64,000 nt of DNA. Origin: AP-15 sp963772965. Lineage in GTDB: Bacteria > Pseudomonadota > Alphaproteobacteria > ATCC43930 > CGMCC-115725. Location: assembly GCA_963772965.1 (NCBI GenBank), contig CAVYZU010000013.1:62001-126000 (forward strand), given 5' to 3'. Position 1 is the first letter of the stretch; each line of letters begins with the position of its first letter. The notes beneath the pieces were generated by a model. It searched no databases, was not told the origin of the DNA, and worked only from the letters and a program-made list of their open reading frames with translations. This document shows positions 45,873-55,155 of this stretch, piece after piece. The translations under genes and the position numbers were made by a program.

Positions 45873-46739
45873 ATGACCCAGCTGATCCTGTTCAATTTGT
45901 TCAACGGGCTGATCATCGGCGCGTTTTACGCGCTGATGGCGCTGGGCTTGTCTCTGATTCTCAATTTGTCCGGCGTCATTAACTTCGCGCATGGCGGGTT
46001 TCTCGCAATCGGCGCTTATCTCGCCTACACCTTGATCCCCTATCTCGGCTTTTGGGGCGCGCTGGCGGTTGCACCCGTTCTAACCGCTGCGATCGGTCTC
46101 GTGGTCGAACGAGTACTGATCCGCCGGCTCTATGGTCGCGACCCGCTCTACAGTCTGCTTTTGACCTTCGGTCTTGCCTTTATGCTGGAGGACGGCACCC
46201 GCTACATCTGGGGGCCGGCGACCCTGCCGTTCTCGATCCCCGACTGGCTGTCGAGCCCGCTCAGCAGCCAATTCTTCTTTCTGACCGGCTACCGCCTGTT
46301 CATGGTCGCTTTGGTGGTCGCGGCTGTCGTGGCTTTGTTCTTGATTTTGAACCGAACCCGTCTCGGCATGCGCATCCGCGCCGGCACATTGGACCTCGAA
46401 ACCGTCTCCGCGCTCGGGGTCAATGTCCGCGTCCTGCGGACATTGAATTTCGGGCTCGGGATTTATCTCGCCGGGCTGGCGGGCGTGCTTGCCGCCGGGA
46501 TGCTGGGTTTGCAGCCGACGATCGGCAGCACGCTGATCATGCCGAGCTTTGTTGCGATCATCATTGGCGGGTTGGGAAGCCTACCCGGGACATTGCTGGG
46601 CGGCCTGCTGATCGGCGTCGCCTCGGGCATCACGACCGTCTTCTTCCCTTCGGCCTCGGAGGCGGTCATCTACGTGATGATGGGACTGGTGCTGCTGGTG
46701 CGGCCGCGCGGTCTGTTGGGCGAAGAAGGGCGCTTCTAG
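45873..46739 (+). CDS. livH: Branched-chain amino acid-type ABC permease LivH
   Basis: 288 residues, all hydrophobic helices: FNLFNGLIIGAFYALMALGL, LIINLSG-type NLSGVINFAHGGFLAIGAYL, and the cytoplasmic coupling stretch LVVERVLIRRLYGRDP. Inner-membrane subunit for a branched-chain amino acid, amide or aromatic acid importer. Stop overlaps the livM start. Confidence 0.95.
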   Translation: MTQLILFNLFNGLIIGAFYALMALGLSLILNLSGVINFAHGGFLAIGAYLAYTLIPYLGFWGALAVAPVLTAAIGLVVERVLIRRLYGRDPLYSLLLTFGLAFMLEDGTRYIWGPATLPFSIPDWLSSPLSSQFFFLTGYRLFMVALVVAAVVALFLILNRTRLGMRIRAGTLDLETVSALGVNVRVLRTLNFGLGIYLAGLAGVLAAGMLGLQPTIGSTLIMPSFVAIIIGGLGSLPGTLLGGLLIGVASGITTVFFPSASEAVIYVMMGLVLLVRPRGLLGEEGRF

Positions 46740-47689
46740 TGAGGCCGCTGACCAGGCGTGGTGCTGATGTAGCGGTCTGGCTGCTGCTGCTGACAATGCC
46801 GTTTTGGATCAATGCAGTGGGCGGCTACACCTCGCTTGGCAGCCGCGTGCTGGTGCTGGCGTTGGCGGCGATGTCGCTCAACTTCCTGCTGGGCTTTACC
46901 GGTGTCCTGTCGTTCGGCCACGCCGCCTATTTCGGGCTCGGCGTTTACGGCATGGGGCTGACGATAAAGTATCTGATCCCGAGCACGCTCGCCGGCACTG
47001 CCGTCGGGGTCATCGTCGGCGCCGCTGCGGCAGCGATCGTCGGGCTGCTGATCGTGCGCCTGCGCGGGATCTATTTCGCCATGGCGACGATCGCCTTTGG
47101 CCAAGTGTTTTATTTTATCGCGTATCGGTGGAATTCCGTCACCGGCGGGGATGACGGACTCTCCGGCTGGCACCGTCTGCCGATCGACTTTGGTTTTGCG
47201 TCGCTCGACATTTTCGATAGCGACAAGGCGTTTTATTACTGGGTGCTGATCTGTTTTGCGGTCGCGACCGCGATCATGGCGGCGCTGCTTCACTCGCCAT
47301 TTGGTCGCACCTTGCTGGCGATACGCGAGAATGAGCGGCGCGCGCGCTTTCTCGGCATCCCGGTAGACCGTCATATCTGGCTGTCGTGGATGATCTCGGC
47401 TGTGTTTGTGGCGCTTGCCGGCACGCTCTACGCGCTCCTCAACAATTTCGCCGACCCGCACGATTTGCGTTGGGACCAATCAGGCGATTTCGTGATCATG
47501 GCGGTGTTGGGCGGGATGCGGGCGTTTTGGGGACCGCTGATCGGCGCCGCCATTTTTGTCGTGTTGCAGGACTATGTGTCGAGCCAGACCGAGAATTGGA
47601 TGTCCTTTATTGGCCTGTTCTTTGTGCTCGTGGTCCTCTTCTTCCCGCGTGGTGTGCTTGGCATCCTGCGGCGCCCGAACACCCGATGA
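46739..47689 (+). CDS. livM: Branched-chain amino acid-type ABC permease LivM
   Basis: 316 residues. GTG 46739-46741 is taken as start because it overlaps the livH TAG and there is no nearer in-frame start. LivM motif FLLGFTGVLSFGHAAYFGLG, helices through LLIVRLRGIYFAMATIAFGQ, coupling segment AIRENERRARFLGIPVDR. The stop overlaps livG (ATGA). Confidence 0.93.
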   Translation: MRPLTRRGADVAVWLLLLTMPFWINAVGGYTSLGSRVLVLALAAMSLNFLLGFTGVLSFGHAAYFGLGVYGMGLTIKYLIPSTLAGTAVGVIVGAAAAAIVGLLIVRLRGIYFAMATIAFGQVFYFIAYRWNSVTGGDDGLSGWHRLPIDFGFASLDIFDSDKAFYYWVLICFAVATAIMAALLHSPFGRTLLAIRENERRARFLGIPVDRHIWLSWMISAVFVALAGTLYALLNNFADPHDLRWDQSGDFVIMAVLGGMRAFWGPLIGAAIFVVLQDYVSSQTENWMSFIGLFFVLVVLFFPRGVLGILRRPNTR

Positions 47690-48435
47690 GCCTGCTCCGG
47701 GCCGAGAACGTCTCGCGTCATTTCGGCAGTCTTGTCGCCGTCGAGAACGTTTCGATGTCGGTCGAGGCGGGCGAATTGCGCGCCGTGATCGGTCCCAACG
47801 GCGCCGGCAAGACCACCTTCTTCAACCTGATCAGCGGATTTCTGAACCCGACCGCAGGGCGCATCCTGTTCGCCGACGAGGACGTGACAAACTTACTGCC
47901 CGCACGGCGGGTGTGGCGCGGCATGGCCCGGACTTTTCAAATCACCGAGGTGTTTCCCGAACTGACCGTGCGGGACAATTTGCGGATCGCGGTCGAGGTC
48001 GCGGCGGGTTACCGTCTGCTGCCGTGGATTTCGCGCCACACCGATGCCGTCGTCAGCACCCGTGTCACCGATCTTTGCGACAAGGGCGGCCTGGCGAATG
48101 TCGAAAACCGGCTGGTCGGCGAGTTGAGCCATGGCGACCAGCGCGCGACCGAAATCATGATGGCCTTGGCGTTGAACCCGCGGCTGTTGCTGCTCGATGA
48201 GCCGACTGCCGGCATGGGCGACCAGGAGACCTTCAACATTACCCGCCTGATCCGCCAACTGCACCGCGACGAGAAGCTGACGATCGTGCTGATCGAGCAC
48301 GACATGCGGGTCGTCTTTCACCTCGCTGATCGCATCATGGTGCTGGCCGAGGGCCGCATGCTGGCCGAAGGCACGCCGCAGGAGATCGCCGCCAACGAGA
48401 GCGTCCAGGCGGCCTATCTCGGGCAGGGTGCATGA
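47686..48435 (+). CDS. livG: ABC transporter ATP-binding protein LivG
   Basis: 249 residues. Walker A GPNGAGKTT (36-44), signature variant LSHGDQRATE instead of LSGGQ, Walker B LLLLDEPTAGM, and the long LivG-type insert ITEVFPELTVRDNL. Energises the importer together with LivF. Overlaps livM upstream and livF downstream by four bases each. Confidence 0.95.
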   Translation: MSLLRAENVSRHFGSLVAVENVSMSVEAGELRAVIGPNGAGKTTFFNLISGFLNPTAGRILFADEDVTNLLPARRVWRGMARTFQITEVFPELTVRDNLRIAVEVAAGYRLLPWISRHTDAVVSTRVTDLCDKGGLANVENRLVGELSHGDQRATEIMMALALNPRLLLLDEPTAGMGDQETFNITRLIRQLHRDEKLTIVLIEHDMRVVFHLADRIMVLAEGRMLAEGTPQEIAANESVQAAYLGQGA

Positions 48436-49171
48436 GCGGCCCGGCATTGGCGCTGCGGGCAGGTCAGCTCCATACCTTTTACGGCAAGAGCCATATCCTG
48501 CACGATGTCGGCCTCGAAGTGCATGAGGGCGAGATCGTCACCCTCCTTGGCCGCAACGGGGCGGGTAAGAGCACGACATTGCGCAGCCTGGTCGGGCTGA
48601 CGCCGCCGCGCCAGGGGACGGTCGAAATATTCGGCCGCGAGACGACCCATTGGCCGCCCTATCGCATCGCGGCGCTCGGTGTTGGCTATGTCCCGGAAGG
48701 GCGGCGCGTTTTTCGAATTTGACGGTCGAAGAAAACCTGATGGTGCCGCTTGAGCGCCCGGGGCCCTGGACGATCGCGCGGATTCACCTCCTATTTCCCC
48801 GGCTTGCGGAGCGACGCGACAGCAAGGGGCGTCAGCTGTCGGGGGGCGAACAGGAGATGCTGGCGATCGCCCGCGCGCTGATCCTCAATCCGCGGCTCTT
48901 AATCCTCGACGAGCCGTCGCAAGGCCTGGCACCGCTGATCGTCCAGGAGGTGTTCCGGGTCGTTGTCGCAGCGCGGGATGAGGGCATTTCGATCCTGCTG
49001 GTCGAGCAGAACGTGCGCGCTGCGGTCGCGATCGCCGATCGCGCCTATGTACTCGATGACGGGAAAGTCGTTTATTCCGGTTCGGCTACAGAATTCGGCC
49101 AGGATGAAGAACGAGTCCGGGCGCTCGCCGGCGCTAGCGCCGAGACCTGGTCGGAGGCCGAGTTGGGCTAG
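48432..49171 (+). pseudogene. livF: ABC transporter ATP-binding protein LivF, frameshifted
   Basis: ATG 48432 overlapping livG. First frame: LHTFYGKSHILHDVGLEV, Walker A GRNGAGKST, up to YVPEGRRVF. At 48709-48713 (GTTTTTCG) one base is missing relative to the family reading RRVF-SNLTVEENL. The second frame continues with signature QLSGGEQEMLAIARAL, Walker B LLILDEPSQGL and LVEQNVRAA to 49171. Repaired length about 246 residues. With a normal frame the SBP-H-M-G-F set is complete. Confidence 0.9.
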
Positions 49172-49172
49172 T

Positions 49173-50396
49173 TCAAGCGCGTCCTTTGAGAGCGTTATCC
49201 TGTTCCTCCGGGCGTCGCCTACTCCGTAATATTCGCCACACAATCAGGCCGAAAAAAACGATCAATGGGATACTTCGGATCAGCGAAAGCTTATAGCTCA
49301 CCATCATGTTTGGCAGCAGCAGTACCGACACGCGGGTTAATGTTTCGGCCGCCGTCAATAATCGGGGCGTCCGCCCGCCGTGCCGCGGGAGAGCCAGGAC
49401 CGCGTTGGTCAGCATCTGCATATCGTAAACAAAGGCATATGGAGTCGCGAGAAACGTTCCGACGAAAAGTGCCGCCGCGTTTAGGTTGGTGACCCCCCGG
49501 CGAAAGCAGAACCAGATCAGGACGGCAACAACGACCGCTGCAAACACCTGAATAATCATTGCAGTTGAGGTATTAACACCCCAAGAAGCCAGGTTCGCGT
49601 ATATTGTCGGCTGAAAGTTTTCATTCAAATGCGCTACCCATTGCATGTGCTCGGGAAGTTTCGCCAGCCACAGCGGCCAGATTGACCAGCCAAACGCGAT
49701 GCTCGTGATGACAACAAGCGCAACGACGGTCAGCGCCGCGGAAACCAGAGCCTTCCATTCTCGGGCGGAGATCAAAGCGATCGGGATCAGCAACCCGAAT
49801 TGCGGCTTGAAAGACGCCAGTCCGAATACAACGCCGGCTAGTATAGGCCGGATCGTAACGAGCCGAAATCCGCCGACCATCAGCGCCGATGCGAGTAAGC
49901 CTGTTTGACCGGTGATTATTCCAACCATTGTCGCTGGGGCGAGAATGATCACGAAAATCGCATAGGGGCGATATAGCCGTTTGTATATGGACCCAACCAA
50001 GTATAGCCCAAACGATGTGATCACCCATAGTGAGAATGCTTTGTAAAACGATAGAACCCCGAGCGGTACAATATACAAAAGAAATGACGGGGGGTAAAAG
50101 CACGGCGCCAGCCTTGTCGGATCGCCTCCGAGATCAAACTCCATTTCTTGTATTGCTGAATTATTATAAATGCTAGACGCTGCCCTTGTGACTGTAAAAT
50201 TGGCATACGACCAAATGGCAAAGAAGTCGCTGAACCAAATGCGATCACCATATAACGCATATATAAGAGAGCGAATTTCCAGAAAGGCGTTATAGATCAG
50301 TAGAACCAACAACAATATCTTCAAAACTTTAAGTATTTCCAGATGATTGCGCACGCAAAAATCGATTGGCGAGCGAATTCGCAAGCTTTCAAACAT
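49173..50396 (-). CDS. GT87-family polyprenol-phosphate-dependent mannosyltransferase-like membrane protein
   Basis: 407 residues with about ten hydrophobic segments (ILLLVLLIYNAFLEI, FLLYIVPLGVLSF, AIFVIILAPATMVGIITGQ and others). The first periplasmic loop has DFFAIWSYANFT, the Asp-containing motif of GT87 (DUF2029) glycosyltransferases, which use polyprenyl-phosphate sugars. Lower GC than the livF gene it converges with (gap one base). Acceptor unknown. Confidence 0.8.
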   Translation of the reverse strand: MFESLRIRSPIDFCVRNHLEILKVLKILLLVLLIYNAFLEIRSLIYALYGDRIWFSDFFAIWSYANFTVTRAASSIYNNSAIQEMEFDLGGDPTRLAPCFYPPSFLLYIVPLGVLSFYKAFSLWVITSFGLYLVGSIYKRLYRPYAIFVIILAPATMVGIITGQTGLLASALMVGGFRLVTIRPILAGVVFGLASFKPQFGLLIPIALISAREWKALVSAALTVVALVVITSIAFGWSIWPLWLAKLPEHMQWVAHLNENFQPTIYANLASWGVNTSTAMIIQVFAAVVVAVLIWFCFRRGVTNLNAAALFVGTFLATPYAFVYDMQMLTNAVLALPRHGGRTPRLLTAAETLTRVSVLLLPNMMVSYKLSLIRSIPLIVFFGLIVWRILRSRRRPEEQDNALKGRA

Positions 50397-50612
50397 CGAT
50401 GCGCACCTCGAGGTTCACAGCTCGTTGTCTCTGTTTTTTCGCTTCTTATCAACCACAGCTACGCTCGCCGCCTGACCCAGCGGTGGCACAGCCGATGATG
50501 CGCGGTATGGCGCCGCGCTTCGCAATCAACACCAGTTCAACCGGTATCTTCGCACCGCGGTTTGCGGCTGTTAAGCTGACAAAGAGATCGCGGACAGAGC
50601 GGAGGAGGGGCG

Positions 50613-51632
50613 ATGGATATCGAAAAAGCGAATGCGACCGGGTTTGCCGCGCCGGCCGTCGACACTCTGTCGGTGCGGGTTCTCGTGGATTCCGCCTATG
50701 ACCGCTTTATCAGCGACACAACCCACCCCGCGGTCCGGATCGAGCATGTCCGTCATATCCCGGGGCATGAACTATCGACTTTCGCCGGCGAATGGGGCCT
50801 GTCATTGCATCTCGAATCGGCACACGCCGGTGCTCGCGCGCAATACCTGCTGGATTTCGGGTTCACTCCCGAGGTTTTACTGCGCAATTTCGAACTGCTC
50901 GACCTCGACCCCGGCCATATCGACGGGCTGATCCTGAGCCACGGCCATCGCGACCACTATGGCGGGCTCGAGGGCTTTGTCGCTCATAACCGCGCGCAAA
51001 TGCGGCCATCAATTAAATTATTCACCGGCGGCGATAGCGCCTTTGCCGAGAAATGGATCAAGCGGCGCAACGCCGACCCGGTGTCGTGGGGCAAGCTCGA
51101 TCGCGTGGCACTCGAGGCCGAGCGGGTCGCCACCGTGTGCTGCGAGCAGGCCGCGGCGCTCGCGGGCCCGTTCACCACCGGATCGATCGCCCGCACCTCG
51201 TTCGAGCGGATTTTGGACAGCACCTTGGTCGAGCCCGCTCCCCTAGCACCCGATCATTTCACCGAGGCGGAGCGGCGAGGCCGGCTCGTCCCCGATCAGC
51301 ACCTCGACGAGCATGCCACCTGCTATGTCGTTCGAGGACGCGGGCTCGTCGTCATTTCATCGTGCGGGCATGTCGGGCTGATCAACTCGATCAAGGCGGC
51401 GATGGCAGTCTCAGGGGTCGGCAAACTGCACGCCGTCTTGGGCGGGTTTCATCTCGGCCCGGCGCCGATGGATTATGTCGAGCATACCGTCGCCGAATTG
51501 AAAAGCTTATCGCCGGACGTTGTCGTGCCGATGCACTGCAGCGGCGGCAAGTTTATCGCGGCCATGCAGCGTGAAATGCCCGATCGCCTCGTCACCACCA
51601 ATATCGGCACGCGGTTTACGTTCGGGGTTTAA
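50613..51632 (+). CDS. Metallo-beta-lactamase-fold hydrolase
   Basis: 339 residues, GGAGGAGGGG upstream of ATG 50613. Metal motif HGHRDHYGG (HxHxDH), later CGHVGLINS and GGFHLGPAP, and C-terminal PMHCSG; architecture as in the dihydropterin-PP/RFAP-synthase-like MBL group (MJ0301 type). Substrate unknown. Its stop overlaps the convergent LLM gene by four bases. Confidence 0.88.
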   Translation: MDIEKANATGFAAPAVDTLSVRVLVDSAYDRFISDTTHPAVRIEHVRHIPGHELSTFAGEWGLSLHLESAHAGARAQYLLDFGFTPEVLLRNFELLDLDPGHIDGLILSHGHRDHYGGLEGFVAHNRAQMRPSIKLFTGGDSAFAEKWIKRRNADPVSWGKLDRVALEAERVATVCCEQAAALAGPFTTGSIARTSFERILDSTLVEPAPLAPDHFTEAERRGRLVPDQHLDEHATCYVVRGRGLVVISSCGHVGLINSIKAAMAVSGVGKLHAVLGGFHLGPAPMDYVEHTVAELKSLSPDVVVPMHCSGGKFIAAMQREMPDRLVTTNIGTRFTFGV

Positions 51633-52693
51633 GCCGCGTCGGACCGGCTTTCGCTGCGGAATTGCGGGGCAATTTCGGTCATAAACAGACGGAGGCTGTC
51701 GACCGCGGCCTGGTGCGACAATGGGCCCAGGCGAAAGGTGGCGATGACGCCGCCGATGCCGAGTTCGGCGATCTCGGCAATCGCCTCGGCAACCGTCGCC
51801 GGCGAGCCGCAGATAAAGCCGTGATCGATACTGGCGCGGCTTGAGGGGAGATCGCTCACCGGCACCTCGATCCGCTGCCCGGTATCGCGATAGATGAGGT
51901 TGCGCATCTCGGCGCGCGAGGCCGCCATCGCCTCGAATGCCGGGATGCCGACGCGCTCGGCCTCGACTTGCGTTTCAGCGACAACGACGTTGCGCCACAC
52001 CCAGCACTGGTCGAGGTTGTGCGCGATCTGCGTCGCATCAAACCCGGCTTCGGCCATCGCTTCGCGGTACAGCGCAAAGCGCCGCTGGGTGGTTTCGGAC
52101 GATTGGACATTCATCAGAAACGGCTGGCCCTGACGCGCCAGTTCGAGCATCGAAGCTTCGCCGGAGGCGGCGCGAACAATCGGCGGATATGGCTGGGTGT
52201 AGGGGCGCGGGCGCAGCATCGGCACATCGAGGTCCCAGAACCGGCCGTGGTGGCGAAAGGCGCCCTCGGTCCACGCGCGCACCATGATCTCCTGCGCCTC
52301 ATCGAGACGCGCCTGGGCTTCGTGGTGATCGATGCCGAACCCGGTGTAATCGTAGATGTTGTAGGACGAACCGCGGCCGAGCCCGACGATCAGCCGGCCC
52401 TTGGTGATGTTGTCGAGTACCGCGATCTGTTCGGCGGCGCGGATCGGGTGATGCAGCGCCATCTGCAGCACGGCAAAACCGAGGCTCGCCTGCCGCGTCG
52501 TCGTCGCGAGCGCGCCGGCAAAGCTGATCGGGTCGGCATAGGCGCAGATCCCATCGAAATGGTGCTCGGCGAGCCAGATCACGTCAACGCCGAGTTCGTC
52601 GGCGAGCCACGCCTCGCGCAACGTTTCGTCGATCACGACGGCGTCCCGGGTGGGATCGCGGCTGTCGGGAAACAAAAAATCGCCGAACTTCAC
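51629..52693 (-). CDS. Luciferase-like (LLM) flavin-dependent oxidoreductase
   Basis: 354 residues from GTG 52693, chosen because GGAGGTGG lies just before it and the family begins at VKFGDFLFPDSRDP; the longer frame to 52849 runs into the divergent promoter. Barrel motifs VDVIWLAEHHFDGICAYADP, KGRLIVGLGRGSSYNIYDY and EYAR-like HEAQARLDEAQEIMV. Similar to bacterial luciferase alpha-like monooxygenases. Divergent from the amidohydrolase, with which it may form a catabolic set. Confidence 0.88.
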   Translation of the reverse strand: MKFGDFLFPDSRDPTRDAVVIDETLREAWLADELGVDVIWLAEHHFDGICAYADPISFAGALATTTRQASLGFAVLQMALHHPIRAAEQIAVLDNITKGRLIVGLGRGSSYNIYDYTGFGIDHHEAQARLDEAQEIMVRAWTEGAFRHHGRFWDLDVPMLRPRPYTQPYPPIVRAASGEASMLELARQGQPFLMNVQSSETTQRRFALYREAMAEAGFDATQIAHNLDQCWVWRNVVVAETQVEAERVGIPAFEAMAASRAEMRNLIYRDTGQRIEVPVSDLPSSRASIDHGFICGSPATVAEAIAEIAELGIGGVIATFRLGPLSHQAAVDSLRLFMTEIAPQFRSESRSDAA

Positions 52694-52869
52694 ACCCACC
52701 TCCAAACCGCTGTCATCCAGAGCCAATCCGTCCCAGCCATTTGTGTCAAGCAGCGCCGCATCCCATGCCCTATGGTATCTTCGACGCAGCACCATAATCT
52801 CGCCAGCCGCTATGGCTGATGGTGGCGGGACCTTTTGCTCGACGCCCAAGAAATCAAGAGGGAGAAAAT

Positions 52870-53697
52870 ATGCAGATCGTCGACGCGCAGATTCACCTGT
52901 GGGGATCGGGCTTGCCGAGCAATCTCTCGCATCGCCAGTTGACGTCGTTTACCCCGGAGCAGGCGATCGGATTAATGGACGAGGGCGGTGTCGATGCCGC
53001 AATCATTCATCCACCCGGCTGGGACCCGAATTCGACCGAGATGGCGTTCGCCGCGGTCAAGAAACACCCGGGCCGGTTTGCGATCATGGGCGCGTTGCCA
53101 CTCGATCAGCCGGAATCGCGTGGCCGCATCGCAAACTGGCGAGAGCGGCCGGGAATGCTCGGGCTGCGCTATGGCTTCCTCAACGATCCGGCGCGGCAAT
53201 GGCTGCATGACGGCACGCTTGAGTGGCTGTGGGCGGCGGCCGAAGCGGCCGGGGTTCCAATCGCGATGCTCGCAACCAACTCGCTGACCGAAATCGGCCA
53301 TATCGCCGAGCGTCACCCGGGTCTTCGCCTGACGATCGATCATTTGGGCGGCCGAGGCGGCACCAGCACCTTAAAAGATGCCGCGGCGATGACCCACATG
53401 CCGCAGCTTTTGGCATTGGCCAAGTATCCCAATGTCGCGGTCAAGGCGACCGGGGTGCCGCACTATTCGAGCGAGGCTTATCCGTTCCCGGCACTGCACC
53501 CGTTTCTGCGGCAGGTCTACGACGCGTTTGGCCCGCACCGAATGTTCTGGGGCACCGACATCAGCAAAATGCCGTGCTCCTGGCGCCAATGCGTAACGAT
53601 GTTCACCGAGGAATTGCCGTGGCTGAAAGGCCGCGATCTCGAACTCGTCATGGGCGAGGCGCTCTGCGCCTGGTGGGGCTGGGACCGGCCTGCCTGA
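52870..53697 (+). CDS. Amidohydrolase-2 family protein
   Basis: 275 residues, GGGAG upstream of ATG 52870. TIM-barrel hydrolase/decarboxylase: VDAQIHLWG at the N-terminus, LTIDHLGGRGG, and WGTDISKMPCSW, whose Asp is the final metal ligand. The first His of the usual D-x-H-x-H is Gln here (DAQIH), a substitution seen in some members. Likely acts on a small aromatic or lactone acid; not more precise. Confidence 0.88.
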   Translation: MQIVDAQIHLWGSGLPSNLSHRQLTSFTPEQAIGLMDEGGVDAAIIHPPGWDPNSTEMAFAAVKKHPGRFAIMGALPLDQPESRGRIANWRERPGMLGLRYGFLNDPARQWLHDGTLEWLWAAAEAAGVPIAMLATNSLTEIGHIAERHPGLRLTIDHLGGRGGTSTLKDAAAMTHMPQLLALAKYPNVAVKATGVPHYSSEAYPFPALHPFLRQVYDAFGPHRMFWGTDISKMPCSWRQCVTMFTEELPWLKGRDLELVMGEALCAWWGWDRPA

Positions 53698-53859
53698 GAT
53701 AATAGCGTGGGCCATAACGCCGAGCGGCAGCGCCGAACCAGTGGCGCTCGCGAACTAAAGTCAGCGCGTTCCGCCGGCTGAGGACGGATTAAGCTTGGCC
53801 AATAAAGCCGGTGGGTTCACCATTGATCCGAGCGCCATGCACAAAGAGGGGAAATTCGA

Positions 53860-54720
53860 ATGAGCGAAAATCGCAAAGCCAACAGACGGGGGAAACAAGT
53901 CGCGGTGGTGATCGGCGCCACCTCCAAATGGCAGGCCGATGGCCGCAATACTTTGCTGGCGCACGGACATGCGGTCGACGACAGCGACGTCGAGGTCGGT
54001 GTGCGCTGGGGTGTCGGCGGCGCTGTCGCGCAGAAATTCGCCCAGGAAGGCTTTTTCACCGTATTGACGACGCGCAACGAGGGTAACGCGTCGGGGCTGG
54101 CGTCGGCGATCCGCGAACAGGGCGGCGAGTGCATGATCGTCGAACTCGACCTCGTCTCGCAGGATTCGATCGCGTCGGCATTCGCCACGATCCGGCGCGA
54201 GGCAGGCGACCCCGAGGTGCTGGTCTACAACGCGGGTTACCTCGAAGGCCGCGATCTGCCGCCGGAAAAGGAATTGCTCGAATACGTGCCGGTCGAAATG
54301 CTCGACACCGGACTGCACATCTCAGCCCGCGGGCCGTTCCTCGTGGCCCAGGAAGTATTGCCGGCGATGCGCAAGAACGGCCACGGCTCGTTCTTCTTCT
54401 CGAATAATTCGAGCTCGCTGCGCGGCAAGAAGCGCCAGACGGGACAGTCGCTCTATTATCCCCGAGTGCTGATGCGCACCTTGGCGCAGGTATTGACCGA
54501 GGAGTATTCCGAGCATGGCGTGCACGTCGCCAACATCATCATCGACGGCTCGATCAACTCGCCGGGCAGCCGCAAATTGCCGCGCAACCAGAACCGCACC
54601 GATCTGATTATCAACCCGGTCAAGATCGCCGAGGCCTACTGGTACCTGCACACCCAGGACAAATCGTGCTGGACGCACGAATTGCAGCTCACTCCATTCG
54701 CCAGCAAACCCAGCTACTGA
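53860..54720 (+). CDS. Short-chain dehydrogenase/reductase-like protein
   Basis: 286 residues. VVIGATSKWQADGRNTLLAHG shows a Rossmann start with an insertion (AHGHAVDDSDVEVGVRWGVGGAVAQKF supplies the GxGxxA-like turn), then VYNAGYLEGRD (NAG) and SFFFSNNSSSLRG; the Tyr-x-x-x-Lys pair is unclear (YYPRVLMR), so catalysis may be altered. Start ATG 53860 with GAGGGG upstream. Confidence 0.75.
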   Translation: MSENRKANRRGKQVAVVIGATSKWQADGRNTLLAHGHAVDDSDVEVGVRWGVGGAVAQKFAQEGFFTVLTTRNEGNASGLASAIREQGGECMIVELDLVSQDSIASAFATIRREAGDPEVLVYNAGYLEGRDLPPEKELLEYVPVEMLDTGLHISARGPFLVAQEVLPAMRKNGHGSFFFSNNSSSLRGKKRQTGQSLYYPRVLMRTLAQVLTEEYSEHGVHVANIIIDGSINSPGSRKLPRNQNRTDLIINPVKIAEAYWYLHTQDKSCWTHELQLTPFASKPSY

Positions 54721-54723
54721 GTC

Positions 54724-54890
54724 GCCGGTGGAGAACGGTTGCGTGCCGTTTTTAGGAATATCGAAGCCCGGCCGGCGGGGGCAGAGCGCCTGGAGAAGGG
54801 CGCGCCACAGCCGCCGGACCCAGCGCAGCAGGAGAGCGAAGTTGTCGCCGGCGGCGGCGAGCACGGCATTGGCGCGATCGCCCCCGCTTA
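54724..54890 (-). pseudogene. Remnant of an IS5-type transposase C-terminus
   Basis: Minus-strand frame reads GDRANAVLAAAGDNFALLLRW, then VRRLWRALLQAL, the helical end of IS5-type (DDE) transposases, before a short Pro/Arg tail and a stop. About 45 residues only. The rest of 54891-55155 is non-coding and includes CTTCGACAGGCTCAGG (55121-55136), a word common in dispersed proteobacterial repeats. Confidence 0.6.
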
Positions 54891-55155
54891 CGCGAGGGCA
54901 GGGTTTTGGGCTGCACCGTGGTGGCGACCATCACCCGTTCGAGAGCCTAGCCCGGCGCAGGTGTTGGGTCCCGCAAGTTTAGCGAGGAGCAGGCCGGGGT
55001 CACGGGTCGCCAATGCCCCGGTCTTGTGCGCCACCTCTTGTTGCGCCACCTCTTGTGCGCCACCGCCAGGCTTTCTGAACCAGGGCCGCGAGCGGCTCCT
55101 CACCCAGGCGCTGGCGCCCCCTTCGACAGGCTCAGGAGGGTCAGGGCGACTGGTT

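Noticed and set aside
51968..52819. 283-residue plus-strand frame
   Set aside because: Antisense of the luciferase-like gene, which has a clear RBS, start and family motifs.
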